Below are positions 1-7,354 of a stretch of 33,490 nt of DNA, one piece after another. Below the pieces are notes generated by a model. That model saw only the letters and a list, made by a program, of their open reading frames with translations, was not told the DNA's origin and searched no databases. The stretch's first letter is position 1; every line of letters begins with the position of its first letter. A program made the position numbers and the translations under genes. This DNA comes from Flavobacteriales bacterium (lineage in GTDB: Bacteria; Bacteroidota; Bacteroidia; Flavobacteriales; Flavobacteriaceae): the NCBI GenBank assembly GCA_027023475.1, contig JALVVJ010000127.1, forward strand, positions 1-33,490. Reading direction: 5' to 3'.

Positions 1-124
1 CCCACGCACGGGCGGGCGCGGGCAAGCGTAGCCACAGCCCGCGCAAAACCACGGCACTGCCCGAGCCGCATTTGAGCGGACAGCCCGGTCCCGACATCGC
101 ATAAGCGATGTGCGGGAGGCGCCC
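1..124 (-). repeat. GC-rich modular repeat, copy E (cut by window edge)
   Basis: Read on the minus strand from 124, this begins GGGCGCCTCCCG and runs off the window edge. It shares a 20-nt block at 67-86 exactly with copies at 15908-15927 and 23242-23261. It also contains a hairpin at 89-117 with arms ACATCGC/GCGATGT. The same hairpin at 23212-23239 and 16491-16517 has arms ACATTGC/GCAATGT. Unlike the other copies, no gene on the same strand is seen ending just upstream of it. Confidence 0.8.
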
Positions 125-167
125 AAAAAACAAAAAATAAAACCATCACCGTGTGCGCAAAAATCTG

Positions 168-175
168 TAACTTTG
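168..175 (+). promoter_or_regulatory. Bacteroidota -7 promoter element (TAACTTTG)
   Basis: TAACTTTG matches the TAnnTTTG -7 consensus of the phylum and lies 15 nt before the ATG at 191. It implies a very short leader and rules out the upstream in-frame start at 110. No good TTTG -33 box is seen at the usual distance. Confidence 0.55.
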
Positions 176-190
176 GAAAAAGCGCGCATT

Positions 191-550
191 ATGAAAAAAT
201 TCCTTATCAAATTCCTGCTTTTTCTGATTGTCGTGGCGGCGGGACTCTACGCCTTTAACTACTACGTGCCGTATAGCGAAGGTTACCGCGCCGGACGCCT
301 TATTAAACTCAGCCACAAGGGTATCCTGTTCAAAACCTGGGAAGGTGAACTGAGCTTGGGTATCGGGCACGACCAGCGTTGGGCTTTTTCGGTGCAACAC
401 AGCGACAAGGAAGTGCGTAGCCAACTGCTGGATTTGCAAGGCAAAGACATCAAAATCAAATACATCGAACGCTTTTGGAAAGTGCCGTGGATGGGCGACA
501 CCAAGTATTTTGTGAAGGAAGTGGAAGAACTGGACCAAGAGGAAGAATGA
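191..550 (+). CDS. small membrane-anchored protein of unknown function
   Basis: A 119-residue protein with one hydrophobic N-terminal segment (about residues 4-23), which is an uncleaved anchor or a signal peptide. A soluble domain follows, with the motifs YSEGYRAGRLIKLSHKG, TWEGEL and GDTKYFV. This resembles a small Bacteroidota family that databases often mislabel '6-phosphogluconate dehydrogenase'. It is far too short for that enzyme and has no nucleotide-binding fold, so no enzymatic role should be assumed. The ATG at 191 is preferred over the longer frame from 110 because the promoter element at 168-175 and the GC-rich repeat lie inside that extension. It stands alone, 71 nt before the PLP enzyme. 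The family assignment is from memory of its motifs; the function is unknown. Confidence 0.8.
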   Translation: MKKFLIKFLLFLIVVAAGLYAFNYYVPYSEGYRAGRLIKLSHKGILFKTWEGELSLGIGHDQRWAFSVQHSDKEVRSQLLDLQGKDIKIKYIERFWKVPWMGDTKYFVKEVEELDQEEE

Positions 551-582
551 CAGGGGAAACGAATTTTAAGCGAAAAATTTTG

Positions 583-590
583 TAAATTTC
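583..590 (+). promoter_or_regulatory. probable -7 promoter element (TAAATTTC)
   Basis: TAAATTTC is one base away from the TAnnTTTG consensus and lies 31 nt before the ATG at 622. It is AT-rich compared with the flanking coding DNA. It probably drives the PLP-enzyme gene and the PAP2 gene behind it. Confidence 0.4.
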
Positions 591-621
591 ATATCGGTTA
601 TACGTAAATAAATCTATCATC

Positions 622-1842
622 ATGGGAAAACATAAGCACAAGCCGGCCGACCGCATTCAGGATTTGCAATTTTTCGGCGAATTCGGCGGGGTGAACCCTT
701 CGATTTCGGATTCGGCCACCTATACCTTCCTGAGTGCCAAAACTATGCTGGATACCTTTCAGGGTGAGGCGGACGGATGCTACCTGTATTCGCGGCATTC
801 GAGCCCTTCGACGCGCTACCTGTCCGAGGCATTGGCGGCCATGGAAAACACCGAATCGGCCCTGGTAACCGCATCGGGGATGGGTGCCATTACGTCGGTG
901 TTGATGCACCTTTTGCGCGCAGGCGACCATGTGGTGAGCTCGCGCACCGTGTATGGCGGGACCTATGCCTTTCTGAAAAACTTTTTGCCCAAATACGGCA
1001 TCCGTGTCAGCTTTGTGGACATTACCGACGCCGCCAAGGTGGAAGCCGCCATAGGGCCCGGAACCAAGTTGATCTACACCGAAACGCTGAGCAATCCGCT
1101 GCTGGAAGTGGCCGACATACCGGCCCTTTCGGCCGTTGCCCGCCGGCACGGCATTCCGCTGGTGGTGGACAACACTTTTACGCCGCTCATTTTTTCGCCG
1201 GCCGTGTTGGGAGCCGACATTGTGATTCACAGCTTGACCAAGTTTATCAACGGCATGAACGACATGGTGGGCGGTTGCGTGTGTGGCCGTTCGGACTTTA
1301 TCGAAGACTTGCGCAACGTAAACGACGGTGCGGCCATGCTGTTGGGGCCGGTGATGGACAGTTTACGAGCGGCCGAAGTGCTGAAAAACATGCACACTTT
1401 GCCCGTGCGAATGGTCAAACACAGCCAAAATGCCCTGGCCCTGGCCCATGCCTTGGACAAAGCGGGGCTGCGGGTCAAATATCCGGGCTTGCCATCGCAT
1501 CCGCAACATGAACTGTTTAAGCGAATGATGAATCCGGAATTCGGTTTCGGCGGTATGATCACGCTGGATTTGGAAACCGCCGAACGTGCGGCGGAGTTTA
1601 TGGAACGCATGCAGGATGCCAACTTGGGCTACCTGGCCGTGAGCTTGGGCTTTTACAAAACGCTGTTTAATGCACCTGGCAAGGGCACATCGAGTGAAGT
1701 GCCGCCCGAAGAGCAAAAAGCCATGGGACTTTCCGAAGGTTTGGTGCGCTTTTCCATGGGCTTGGACTTTGACATCGACCGCACCACGCGCAAAATCCTG
1801 AACGTGTTGCAGGCCATGCAACAGGCCGACGGCGTGCGTTAA
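622..1842 (+). CDS. Cys/Met-metabolism PLP-dependent lyase or transsulfuration enzyme
   Basis: A 406-residue fold-type I PLP enzyme of the Cys/Met metabolism family (cystathionine gamma-synthase or lyase, methionine gamma-lyase, O-acetylhomoserine sulfhydrylase). Visible landmarks are YSRHSSPSTRYLSEALAAME near residue 56, the cofactor-phosphate region SGMGAITSVL, the substrate/PLP segment TETLSNPLLEVADI, the ring-stacking Asp in VVDNTF, and the Schiff-base lysine K207 in HSLTKFINGMND. In many family members this last motif reads HSATKYIxGHxD, and the variation fits a divergent subgroup. Length is normal for the family. The exact substrate cannot be told from sequence. The PAP2 gene follows 17 nt later and may be co-transcribed, although the two have no obvious functional link. 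Confidence 0.9.
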   Translation: MGKHKHKPADRIQDLQFFGEFGGVNPSISDSATYTFLSAKTMLDTFQGEADGCYLYSRHSSPSTRYLSEALAAMENTESALVTASGMGAITSVLMHLLRAGDHVVSSRTVYGGTYAFLKNFLPKYGIRVSFVDITDAAKVEAAIGPGTKLIYTETLSNPLLEVADIPALSAVARRHGIPLVVDNTFTPLIFSPAVLGADIVIHSLTKFINGMNDMVGGCVCGRSDFIEDLRNVNDGAAMLLGPVMDSLRAAEVLKNMHTLPVRMVKHSQNALALAHALDKAGLRVKYPGLPSHPQHELFKRMMNPEFGFGGMITLDLETAERAAEFMERMQDANLGYLAVSLGFYKTLFNAPGKGTSSEVPPEEQKAMGLSEGLVRFSMGLDFDIDRTTRKILNVLQAMQQADGVR

Positions 1843-1859
1843 ACCAGCCCTAACCGCCC

Positions 1860-2396
1860 GTGGAAACCGACGCCCGCATTGTTTACTACCTGCAAACGCA
1901 TCGCATTGCAGCCCTGGACGGGTTTTTGCAGGGGCTTACGGCCGGCGTAAGCGTGCTTTCGGCGCTGATTTTGTTATGGCTGGCCTATGCGGTTTGGCGG
2001 CAAAGGCGACGTCCGCCGCGTGATTTTTGGTTGCTTGGCTTATCCTTACTCTTTACCGTCGCCTTGGTTCACCTGCTCAAATGGTGGGTGGCACGACCGC
2101 GGCCTTTTGCGGAGTGGACCGAAATTGATCAATTGGCCCTGGGCGGGCAGGGTTCGTTTCCTTCGGGGCACACGGCGGAGGTGTTTACGCTGCTGTTTGC
2201 CCTGTGGCCGCTGACGCGTTCGCCTTTTTTACGCTTTTTGCTCTTGGCATGGGCCTTGTTGATTGCCTATACGCGTATGGCGCTGGGCGTGCATTATCCT
2301 ACGGATGTGTTGGGCGGCATAGCGGTGGCGGCGCTTAGTGTGTTGGCCGCCCGACGGATTTTGGAAAGCCGGCGCATGGGGGAAAGTGAGGCCTAA
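1860..2396 (+). CDS. PAP2-family phosphatase (membrane)
   Basis: A 178-residue membrane protein with the three-part PAP2/vanadium-haloperoxidase signature. KWWVARPRP (near residue 77) is motif 1, FPSGHTAE (near 100) is motif 2, and RMALGVHYPTDVLGG (near 139) is motif 3 and carries the catalytic His and Asp. About five hydrophobic segments surround them. Relatives remove phosphate from lipid substrates such as phosphatidate or undecaprenyl pyrophosphate, usually on the periplasmic face. The start is GTG at 1860, 17 nt after the previous stop; there is no ATG before the conserved region. The specific lipid is not determinable. It is convergent with the Rhs immunity gene. Confidence 0.88.
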   Translation: METDARIVYYLQTHRIAALDGFLQGLTAGVSVLSALILLWLAYAVWRQRRRPPRDFWLLGLSLLFTVALVHLLKWWVARPRPFAEWTEIDQLALGGQGSFPSGHTAEVFTLLFALWPLTRSPFLRFLLLAWALLIAYTRMALGVHYPTDVLGGIAVAALSVLAARRILESRRMGESEA

Positions 2397-2400
2397 GTTC

Positions 2401-2471
2401 GGGCGGTATGTGAAACCGTGGCGGGCAAAGCGGTGGGTTTTTACGGGATTAAGATAGGGAAAATTCGGGGA
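2401..2471 (+). repeat. direct repeat, left copy, flanking the Rhs toxin/immunity module
   Basis: This 71-nt segment matches 3983-4053 in the same orientation with 5 mismatches by my alignment. It begins 4 nt after the PAP2 stop codon. Together the two copies bracket the toxin and immunity genes. Confidence 0.85.
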
Positions 2472-2495
2472 TTTCTTGGGTTTGTTTGAAAATTA

Positions 2496-2508
2496 GCCCC
2501 GCCGGGGC
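2496..2508. terminator. possible short hairpin between convergent genes
   Basis: GCCCC GCC GGGGC forms a 5-bp GC stem with a 3-nt loop, located between the PAP2 gene and the convergent immunity gene. There is no clear T-run on either side, so termination is only a guess. Confidence 0.2.
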
Positions 2509-2532
2509 GGGAGCGTCCGGCGGAGGGGGGAT

Positions 2533-2991
2533 TTAATCTAAATTAAATGTTGTTTTTAAAAAATGTTCTAAGTCCCTCTTAAACCGCTTAGCATCAAAGT
2601 TTTTGACCCTCTTGGATAATCGATCAAAATGCGATAGTGATTTTAATATCTCCTCTGCCAATATTCTCTCAGATTCTTCATCTGAGCTATATACAAACCT
2701 CTCATAATCGGGCTTGATGTCGTAACCGTACACTCCGTAAAGTACCTTTTTACTTCCATCTATACTTTCTACCGTGGTTTCTTTATAATACCTAGGTCTT
2801 CTTATTTTAAACCAATCTTCATATCCGGGCCTCGGTCTAATGCAAATACACCCGATATAAAAATGTTGAAGGCCATCTCCATAATCTTTGTTTGACAAAA
2901 ATGACTTTATTAAATTAGATACCTTTTCAATTATATGCACTTTTTTTGAGGCTTCTAAATCAATTTCTTGTGCTATTGCAAACTTCATCAT
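2533..2991 (-). CDS. putative immunity protein for the Rhs toxin (Imm44-like pattern)
   Basis: A 152-residue soluble protein whose ATG overlaps the toxin stop as ATGA (2991-2988), which implies translational coupling. This is the standard place for an immunity gene in polymorphic toxin loci. Its layout is an N-terminal helix, then NKDYGDGL, a central strand-rich part, a late F-xx-SDEESERILAEEIL segment, and finally KNFDAKRFKRDLEHFL. It resembles the Imm44 family as I remember it (DYGxGL, late FDxxxFxxDL), but no profile was run. It should bind and block the cognate toxin in the cytoplasm. It is AT-rich compared with neighbouring housekeeping genes, as is usual for horizontally moving immunity genes. 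Confidence 0.6.
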   Translation of the reverse strand: MMKFAIAQEIDLEASKKVHIIEKVSNLIKSFLSNKDYGDGLQHFYIGCICIRPRPGYEDWFKIRRPRYYKETTVESIDGSKKVLYGVYGYDIKPDYERFVYSSDEESERILAEEILKSLSHFDRLSKRVKNFDAKRFKRDLEHFLKTTFNLD

Positions 2992-4010
2992 CTAAATATT
3001 TTATTACCAGGTGGTAAATGACCATATTTTAGAAAATATCCATAAATTTTCTTTTTTTCTTCAATTTTAATTTGTACCTGATTTCCGTAAAATTCAGGGA
3101 CAAATCTCAAACTATTATCGATTAACCATTTATCAGAATATCTATTACCCGGATTAATCGTTTCACCATATTTCCACACATCTCCTGAGCTTAAATCAAT
3201 TGTTCCGCTGATGCATGTATAGCACACATATTGTCCAGAACTTGTAGCACGCAGGGAATATTGTACACCTTGCGGGCCTCCGGCTCTTCTTCGAATAGCT
3301 TCTATTTCTTTCTCCATTTTAGCAATATAATATGCAGTTCCTAAAAATAACAATCCATAAGCAAGCCATTTCAACGGAACTACATCAGTTGGTTCCGGAG
3401 TCGCAGCATCTGCTGCCTGAAATGTGCGAATTCCAAGAACAAATGAATAACTTAATTTAAGTTTTTCAATGGTAGCATTTGCTTTCGCCATTGCTAATTC
3501 GGGATTAGTATAAGCCAATGAATACTGTGCCATATCCGGTGCAGAAAATATCTGGCCATTCTTCTTGTAAAATCCATAATCGCCTAATTCTACCCTCTCC
3601 CCACTTGTCGTCGTATACGTATATCCTATGGGCCTATATATTGCATTTTCACCATATAGAGCAGTAGCATCGTCTTGGTTAGTTACTCTATTATCATATA
3701 TCATTTTCCCATTTATCTCAACCCAATCATCATTTTCCTTTCCATCACTATCAACATATCTTATAGGATTATTCAGGGTATAGTTATACGCCGAAAACCT
3801 GGGATACTTCTCCGCCAGCGGGTCCACACTCAACCACCTGGAAATCACCGGGTCATAGTAGCGGGCGCCGTAGTAATAGTAGCCCGTTTCTTGGTCGAGT
3901 TCTTTGCCGTTGAATTTGTAGCGCGTGGCGTAATCCCCGCCGGCATGCTGCGCGGCCATTTCCTCACCGAAGGGGAAGGTCCGGGTGGTATGTGAAACCG
4001 TGGCGGGCAA
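2988..4010 (-). CDS. truncated Rhs-core tip with GIY-YIG-like C-terminal toxin domain
   Basis: A 340-residue reading frame. Residues 31-91 carry the conserved end of an Rhs/YD-repeat core (YKFNGKELDQETGYYYYGAR, then WLSVDPLAEKYP and YNYTLNNPIRYVDSDG). A variable linker with a hydrophobic stretch at about 211-229 follows. The C-terminal domain (about 250-340) has KYGET (280-284), R290-Y291, E317 and LPPGNK (332-337). These have the order expected for a GIY-YIG nuclease: Tyr, YxGxT, Arg, Glu, Asn. A Tox-URI-type DNase is therefore likely, but this is inference. A full Rhs protein exceeds 1000 residues; here the core is missing and the frame starts inside the direct repeat at 3983-4053. It is an orphan tip whose delivery and expression are doubtful. 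Confidence 0.7.
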   Translation of the reverse strand: MPATVSHTTRTFPFGEEMAAQHAGGDYATRYKFNGKELDQETGYYYYGARYYDPVISRWLSVDPLAEKYPRFSAYNYTLNNPIRYVDSDGKENDDWVEINGKMIYDNRVTNQDDATALYGENAIYRPIGYTYTTTSGERVELGDYGFYKKNGQIFSAPDMAQYSLAYTNPELAMAKANATIEKLKLSYSFVLGIRTFQAADAATPEPTDVVPLKWLAYGLLFLGTAYYIAKMEKEIEAIRRRAGGPQGVQYSLRATSSGQYVCYTCISGTIDLSSGDVWKYGETINPGNRYSDKWLIDNSLRFVPEFYGNQVQIKIEEKKKIYGYFLKYGHLPPGNKIFR

Positions 4011-4053
4011 GGCAGTTGATTTTTACGGGATTAAGATAGGGAAAATTCGGGGA
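3983..4053 (+). repeat. direct repeat, right copy, flanking the Rhs module
   Basis: This is the same 71-nt sequence as 2401-2471 with 5 mismatches. Its left end overlaps the first codons of the Rhs-tip reading frame, so the ATG at 4010 lies in repeat DNA and may not be a native start. Confidence 0.85.
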
Positions 4054-4103
4054 ATTGTTGAAGATGTTTAAAAATCCCCTCCCCAAACTTCCCGCTTTTT
4101 GAC

Positions 4104-4111
4104 TAAATTTG
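4104..4111 (+). promoter_or_regulatory. -7 promoter element (TAAATTTG)
   Basis: TAAATTTG is a full match to TAnnTTTG, 15 nt before the ATG at 4127. It gives the acyltransferase gene its own promoter just right of the Rhs module. Confidence 0.55.
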
Positions 4112-4126
4112 AAAAAATTCTGAGGA

Positions 4127-5926
4127 ATGAGTTTGGTCGGACCTTACGACTTGGCACGTGCATTGGGCATTCGCAAACAAAATGTTCTTTCCTACCTGCT
4201 GGGAGCCGGTTTGATGTATGTCCTCCGGCTCGATAAACTCAACCGGTTCTACGAACGTAACAAACACTTGCATGGCAAGGAATTCCTGGACAAAATCCTG
4301 GACGAAATAGGCGCAAAGCTCGAAATAGCCCCCGAAGACCTTCGCCGCATCCCCCGCGAAGGGCCCTTTATCACCGTGTCCAATCATCCGTTGGGTGGCC
4401 TCGACGGTATGCTCCTGATTAAACTGATTCTGGAAAAACGCCCCGACTACAAAGTGCTGACCAATTTTCTGCTGGACAAAATCGAACCCCTGCGTGATTA
4501 CTTCTTGCCCGTCAATCCCTTCGAAGACCGCAAGGAATCCAAATCCAGCTATCCCGGCCTGCGCGGTGCCCTGCAACACTTGCATCAAGGACATGCCATC
4601 GGTATATTTCCCGCCGGCGAAGTTTCCACCTTCCGCGAAGGAAACATCTACATCGACAAGGATTGGGACGAAGCGGCCCTTAAACTCATCTACAAGGCCG
4701 GTGTGCCCGTGATTCCCATCTATTTCCACGCCCGCAACAGCCGGGTGTTCTACTGGCTTTCCAAGCTGGGCCCCATGTTTCGCACCGCCCGCTTGCCTTC
4801 CGAACTTTTCAACAAAAAACGTTCTCACATCTACGTGCGCATAGGACACCCCGTCAAACCCGCCGAAATAAGCAAATTCCCCGACCACATAAGTTTTGGC
4901 GAATATGTGCGCCGCAAAACCTATCTCCTGGCCAAACCTTTCGAAAAAACACCGGCCAAACCGGCGGGCTTTTCGCTCAAAAAACTCTTTTCGGGCCGCG
5001 ACAAAAAAATCATCGACCCCGTGCCGGTGGAAAAAATCCTTCCCGAAATTCGGGCCCTGCGCAGTGCCGGTAAGCAACTACTCCAACGCAACCATTATCA
5101 GGTTTATTTGGCCGATAGCAAGGACATCCCCCATATTTTGCGCGAAATAAGCCGCCTGCGCGAAATCACCTTCCGCCGCATCGGCGAAGGCACGGGCAAG
5201 CGTTTCGATTTGGACAGCTACGACCGCCACTACAAACACTTGTTCCTTTGGGACGACCAGGCCCGGAAAATCGTAGGCGCCTACCGCATTGGCATCGGAC
5301 GCGAGATATACGAAAAATACGGCATCAAGGGTTTCTATATTCCTTCGCTTTTCCGCTTTGAGCCCGAAGCCGAATACATCCTCAAAAACGGACTCGAACT
5401 GGGCCGTGCCTTTGTTGTTCCCGAATACCAGCAAAAACCCTATCCGCTCTTTTTGCTCTGGCAGGGCATCCTGCACACCATCCTGCGCTATCCGCAGCAC
5501 AAATACTTGGTGGGCGGCGTGAGCATCAGCGACAAATTCTCCGATTTTTCGAAGGCCCTGATGATCGAGTTTATGAAATCGCACTACTACGACCCTTTCC
5601 TGGCCAACTACATCCACCCGCGTAAGGAGTTCAAAGTCAAGCTCAAAGATGCCGACAAGGATTTTATTTTCGAAGCCGCCCAGAGCGACCTCAACAAGCT
5701 GGACAAAATCATCGACGAACTGGAACCCAACTATCTGCGTATGCCCGTGCTCATCAAGCAATATATCCGTCAAAACGCCAAAATCATCAGCTTCAATGTG
5801 GATCCCGACTTCAACAACAGTGTGGACGCCCTGATGTATATCCGCATTCTGGACATACCCGAAAAAACGCTCAAACCCATCCTCGACGAATACGAGCAAA
5901 AATTGCGCGAGCAAAACGGCGATTAA
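4127..5926 (+). CDS. olsF: bifunctional O-/N-acyltransferase for aminolipid synthesis (OlsF-like)
   Basis: A 599-residue fusion of two acyltransferase domains. The N-terminal half is a PlsC-like glycerolipid acyltransferase: SNHPLGGLDG gives the HxxxxD motif (H87, D92), and FPAGE (161-165) is the second block. The C-terminal half (about 300-560) is the GNAT-like N-acyltransferase seen in OlsB/GlsB proteins, with LREITFRRIGEGTGK, LFLWDDQARKIVGAYRIG and LELGRAFVVPEYQQ. The published bifunctional protein OlsF (Serratia, Flavobacterium) has this layout: the C-terminal part N-acylates ornithine and the N-terminal part adds the second chain. Bacteroides glycine-lipid enzymes GlsB/GlsA are related but separate. 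Whether the amino acid here is ornithine, glycine or another cannot be decided. It acts at the inner membrane and is transcribed alone. Confidence 0.8.
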   Translation: MSLVGPYDLARALGIRKQNVLSYLLGAGLMYVLRLDKLNRFYERNKHLHGKEFLDKILDEIGAKLEIAPEDLRRIPREGPFITVSNHPLGGLDGMLLIKLILEKRPDYKVLTNFLLDKIEPLRDYFLPVNPFEDRKESKSSYPGLRGALQHLHQGHAIGIFPAGEVSTFREGNIYIDKDWDEAALKLIYKAGVPVIPIYFHARNSRVFYWLSKLGPMFRTARLPSELFNKKRSHIYVRIGHPVKPAEISKFPDHISFGEYVRRKTYLLAKPFEKTPAKPAGFSLKKLFSGRDKKIIDPVPVEKILPEIRALRSAGKQLLQRNHYQVYLADSKDIPHILREISRLREITFRRIGEGTGKRFDLDSYDRHYKHLFLWDDQARKIVGAYRIGIGREIYEKYGIKGFYIPSLFRFEPEAEYILKNGLELGRAFVVPEYQQKPYPLFLLWQGILHTILRYPQHKYLVGGVSISDKFSDFSKALMIEFMKSHYYDPFLANYIHPRKEFKVKLKDADKDFIFEAAQSDLNKLDKIIDELEPNYLRMPVLIKQYIRQNAKIISFNVDPDFNNSVDALMYIRILDIPEKTLKPILDEYEQKLREQNGD

Positions 5927-5936
5927 TTTTTTATTT

Positions 5937-6184
5937 GGGCGCCCCGCCGCACACGTTCGGAGCGCCTGCGGCGCATCGTCCGCCGCTTCGCGGTGACGGA
6001 GCACGCTTGCGGACGGACGTTCCTCACGTGGCGCCGTCGCGTGCTCCGCTCCTATCTTGCTTGCATCCGGCGGTTTTTGTATGGCGGCGTGCGTATGCCT
6101 CCTCGTCGGAGCTCGGAGCCCCCGCCGCCGCACAAAAACTTTCGCCGGCTGCTGCGCAAGGATACCGCTGCGCCCGCTGGCGCG
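5937..6184 (+). repeat. GC-rich modular repeat, copy C
   Basis: This 248-nt GC-rich element starts GGGCGCCCCG 11 nt after the acyltransferase stop and ends CCCGCTGGCGCG. A 29-nt block at 6053-6081 is identical to 29857-29885 (inverted, copy B), and the 3' ends of both copies agree. It contains an inverted pair around GTTTTTGT and ACAAAAAC. Short frames inside are rich in Arg and Pro and are not credible genes. The rest of the gap, 6185-6369, is AT-rich and shows nothing recognisable. Confidence 0.85.
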
Positions 6185-6369
6185 GAGATAGGCCGGTAAA
6201 TAAACCTGCCGGTAGTACTTGTTATTAGGTTTCTTGAATACAAACATTTCTGTCTCGGTTATTGTGTAATGGGTTATTTTATTATGACTATATCAAATTG
6301 TGTTTTCTTGTGGGGTTCCTTTGGGTATTTTTAAAATTTTTGAAGAAATGATGATATGCCGAATATGTA

Positions 6370-6401
6370 TTTGTTTGGATAATCAAAAAATTTTATTTTT
6401 G
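6370..6401 (+). promoter_or_regulatory. full Bacteroidota promoter, TTTG-N20-TATTTTTG
   Basis: TTTG at 6370-6373 and TATTTTTG at 6394-6401 have the classic 20-nt spacing. The start of transcription would fall near 6407, which excludes the in-frame GTG at 6404 and favours the ATG at 6422. It probably serves both lipoprotein genes. Confidence 0.7.
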
Positions 6402-6421
6402 CAGTGCTAAAAAAGATAAGC

Positions 6422-6838
6422 ATGAAAAAATTTTTAATATTACTATTAATTCCGGTTCTTTACACCGGTTTGCAATCCTGCAAAAAGCAGGAAACCGAAG
6501 ATAATTCCGACAATAACCAACCCGATCCATTGGAAATAATAACCAAGGATTACTGGTTGAGAGTAAAAGTGGAAACATATAATTCGAGCGGGACGCTAAC
6601 ACATGTGAATAATCCTTACGACAAATGGATTTTTGCACTGTCTAAGGATTATTATGTTTTTGATACCTCGGGCCAATTAGATCGTAACGGTAAATGGGAA
6701 TTGTTGGATGACGGCAATATTATTGATATTTCCGACAGAGTATTCAATGTTGACACTTTATCCGAAGATCTTTTTATTATTTCGGAACAATACTACAATT
6801 ATGGCGATAAGCAGATACATTATTATGTAAGAAATTAA
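6422..6838 (+). CDS. small lipoprotein, paralogue 1
   Basis: A 138-residue protein with a lysine-rich start, a hydrophobic core and a lipobox ending GLQSC, so C20 is the likely lipidated residue. An acidic/Asn linker follows. The mature part has the pattern of a small beta-rich domain: DYWLRVKVE, DKWIFALSKDYYVFDTSGQ, NGKWELLDDGNIIDI and a tyrosine-rich end. This layout (W near the start, GKWELL in the middle, predicted strands) recalls lipocalin-like domains of Bacteroidota, but I cannot confirm the family. The next gene, 24 nt downstream, is a paralogue. The ATG at 6422 was chosen over GTG 6404 because of the promoter position and the signal peptide. Function is unknown. Confidence 0.82.
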   Translation: MKKFLILLLIPVLYTGLQSCKKQETEDNSDNNQPDPLEIITKDYWLRVKVETYNSSGTLTHVNNPYDKWIFALSKDYYVFDTSGQLDRNGKWELLDDGNIIDISDRVFNVDTLSEDLFIISEQYYNYGDKQIHYYVRN

Positions 6839-6862
6839 AATTACGGTAAAAACAATCGAACC

Positions 6863-7288
6863 ATGAAAAAGTTTTTTGTTATTCTAATGTTGAGTGCTTT
6901 TTTATTTTCCTTTCAATCATGTAAGAAAAAAGAGGAAGAAGAACCGCAAATTCCGGCCGCTGAATTACTTACCCGTGTAGCTTGGAAGCATTATAAAAAT
7001 ACCTTATTCGATGAATCGGGCAATGTGGTTTACACCTCCGATACCGAAGGGAGATTGGTATTTACCAGGACAAATGATTATTTTTTTCACGACGAATATA
7101 ATGATGTAGATGACTACGGGAAATGGGAACTACTGGAAAATGATACAAAATTAAGATTTTATGATCGTCATTGGTATAATGGTGATGCAGTCTATAAAAT
7201 CTACAAGTTATCAAAGGACGAATTGATATATTTTCGTGAATATCAATCCGGACGGAAATACGTCTATTATTATGAAAGGGAAGATTAA
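6863..7288 (+). CDS. small lipoprotein, paralogue 2
   Basis: A 141-residue lipoprotein with signal peptide and lipobox FSFQSC (C20), then KKKEEEEP. It shares its organisation with the preceding gene: VAWKHYKNTLFDESGNVVY, a TNDYFFHDEY block that matches the SKDYYVFD block, then YGKWELLENDTKLRF, and a tyrosine-rich C-terminus. The two therefore arose by tandem duplication and have diverged well. The 24-nt gap and absence of a separate promoter suggest one transcript. The small beta-rich mature domain may bind a ligand or partner at the outer membrane, but no function can be assigned. Both genes are AT-richer than their neighbours. Confidence 0.82.
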   Translation: MKKFFVILMLSAFLFSFQSCKKKEEEEPQIPAAELLTRVAWKHYKNTLFDESGNVVYTSDTEGRLVFTRTNDYFFHDEYNDVDDYGKWELLENDTKLRFYDRHWYNGDAVYKIYKLSKDELIYFREYQSGRKYVYYYERED

Positions 7289-7354
7289 TAATATCTTACA
7301 CGATAACCTCAAATTAATTCCGGAATAAACTCCGGATAAGGATAGTTAAAATCA

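Larger units (their letters stand above)
2401..4053. mobile_element. repeat-bounded Rhs toxin/immunity module
   Basis: Direct repeats at 2401-2471 and 3983-4053 enclose exactly one Rhs C-terminal tip and its immunity gene, between the PAP2 and acyltransferase genes. The Rhs homology starts at the inner edge of the right repeat. No transposase or recombinase lies inside. It may be a displaced rhs-CT cassette left by recombination or duplication. Confidence 0.5.

Noticed and set aside
4103-5077. 324-residue minus-strand frame opposite the same gene
   Set aside because: It is a shadow of the coding strand's codon bias (rich in Phe, Gly, Val) with no domain.
5078-6247. 389-residue frame on the minus strand opposite the acyltransferase gene
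   Set aside because: It is antisense to a clear two-domain enzyme and runs into the GC-rich repeat; its composition is low-complexity and has no recognisable motif.
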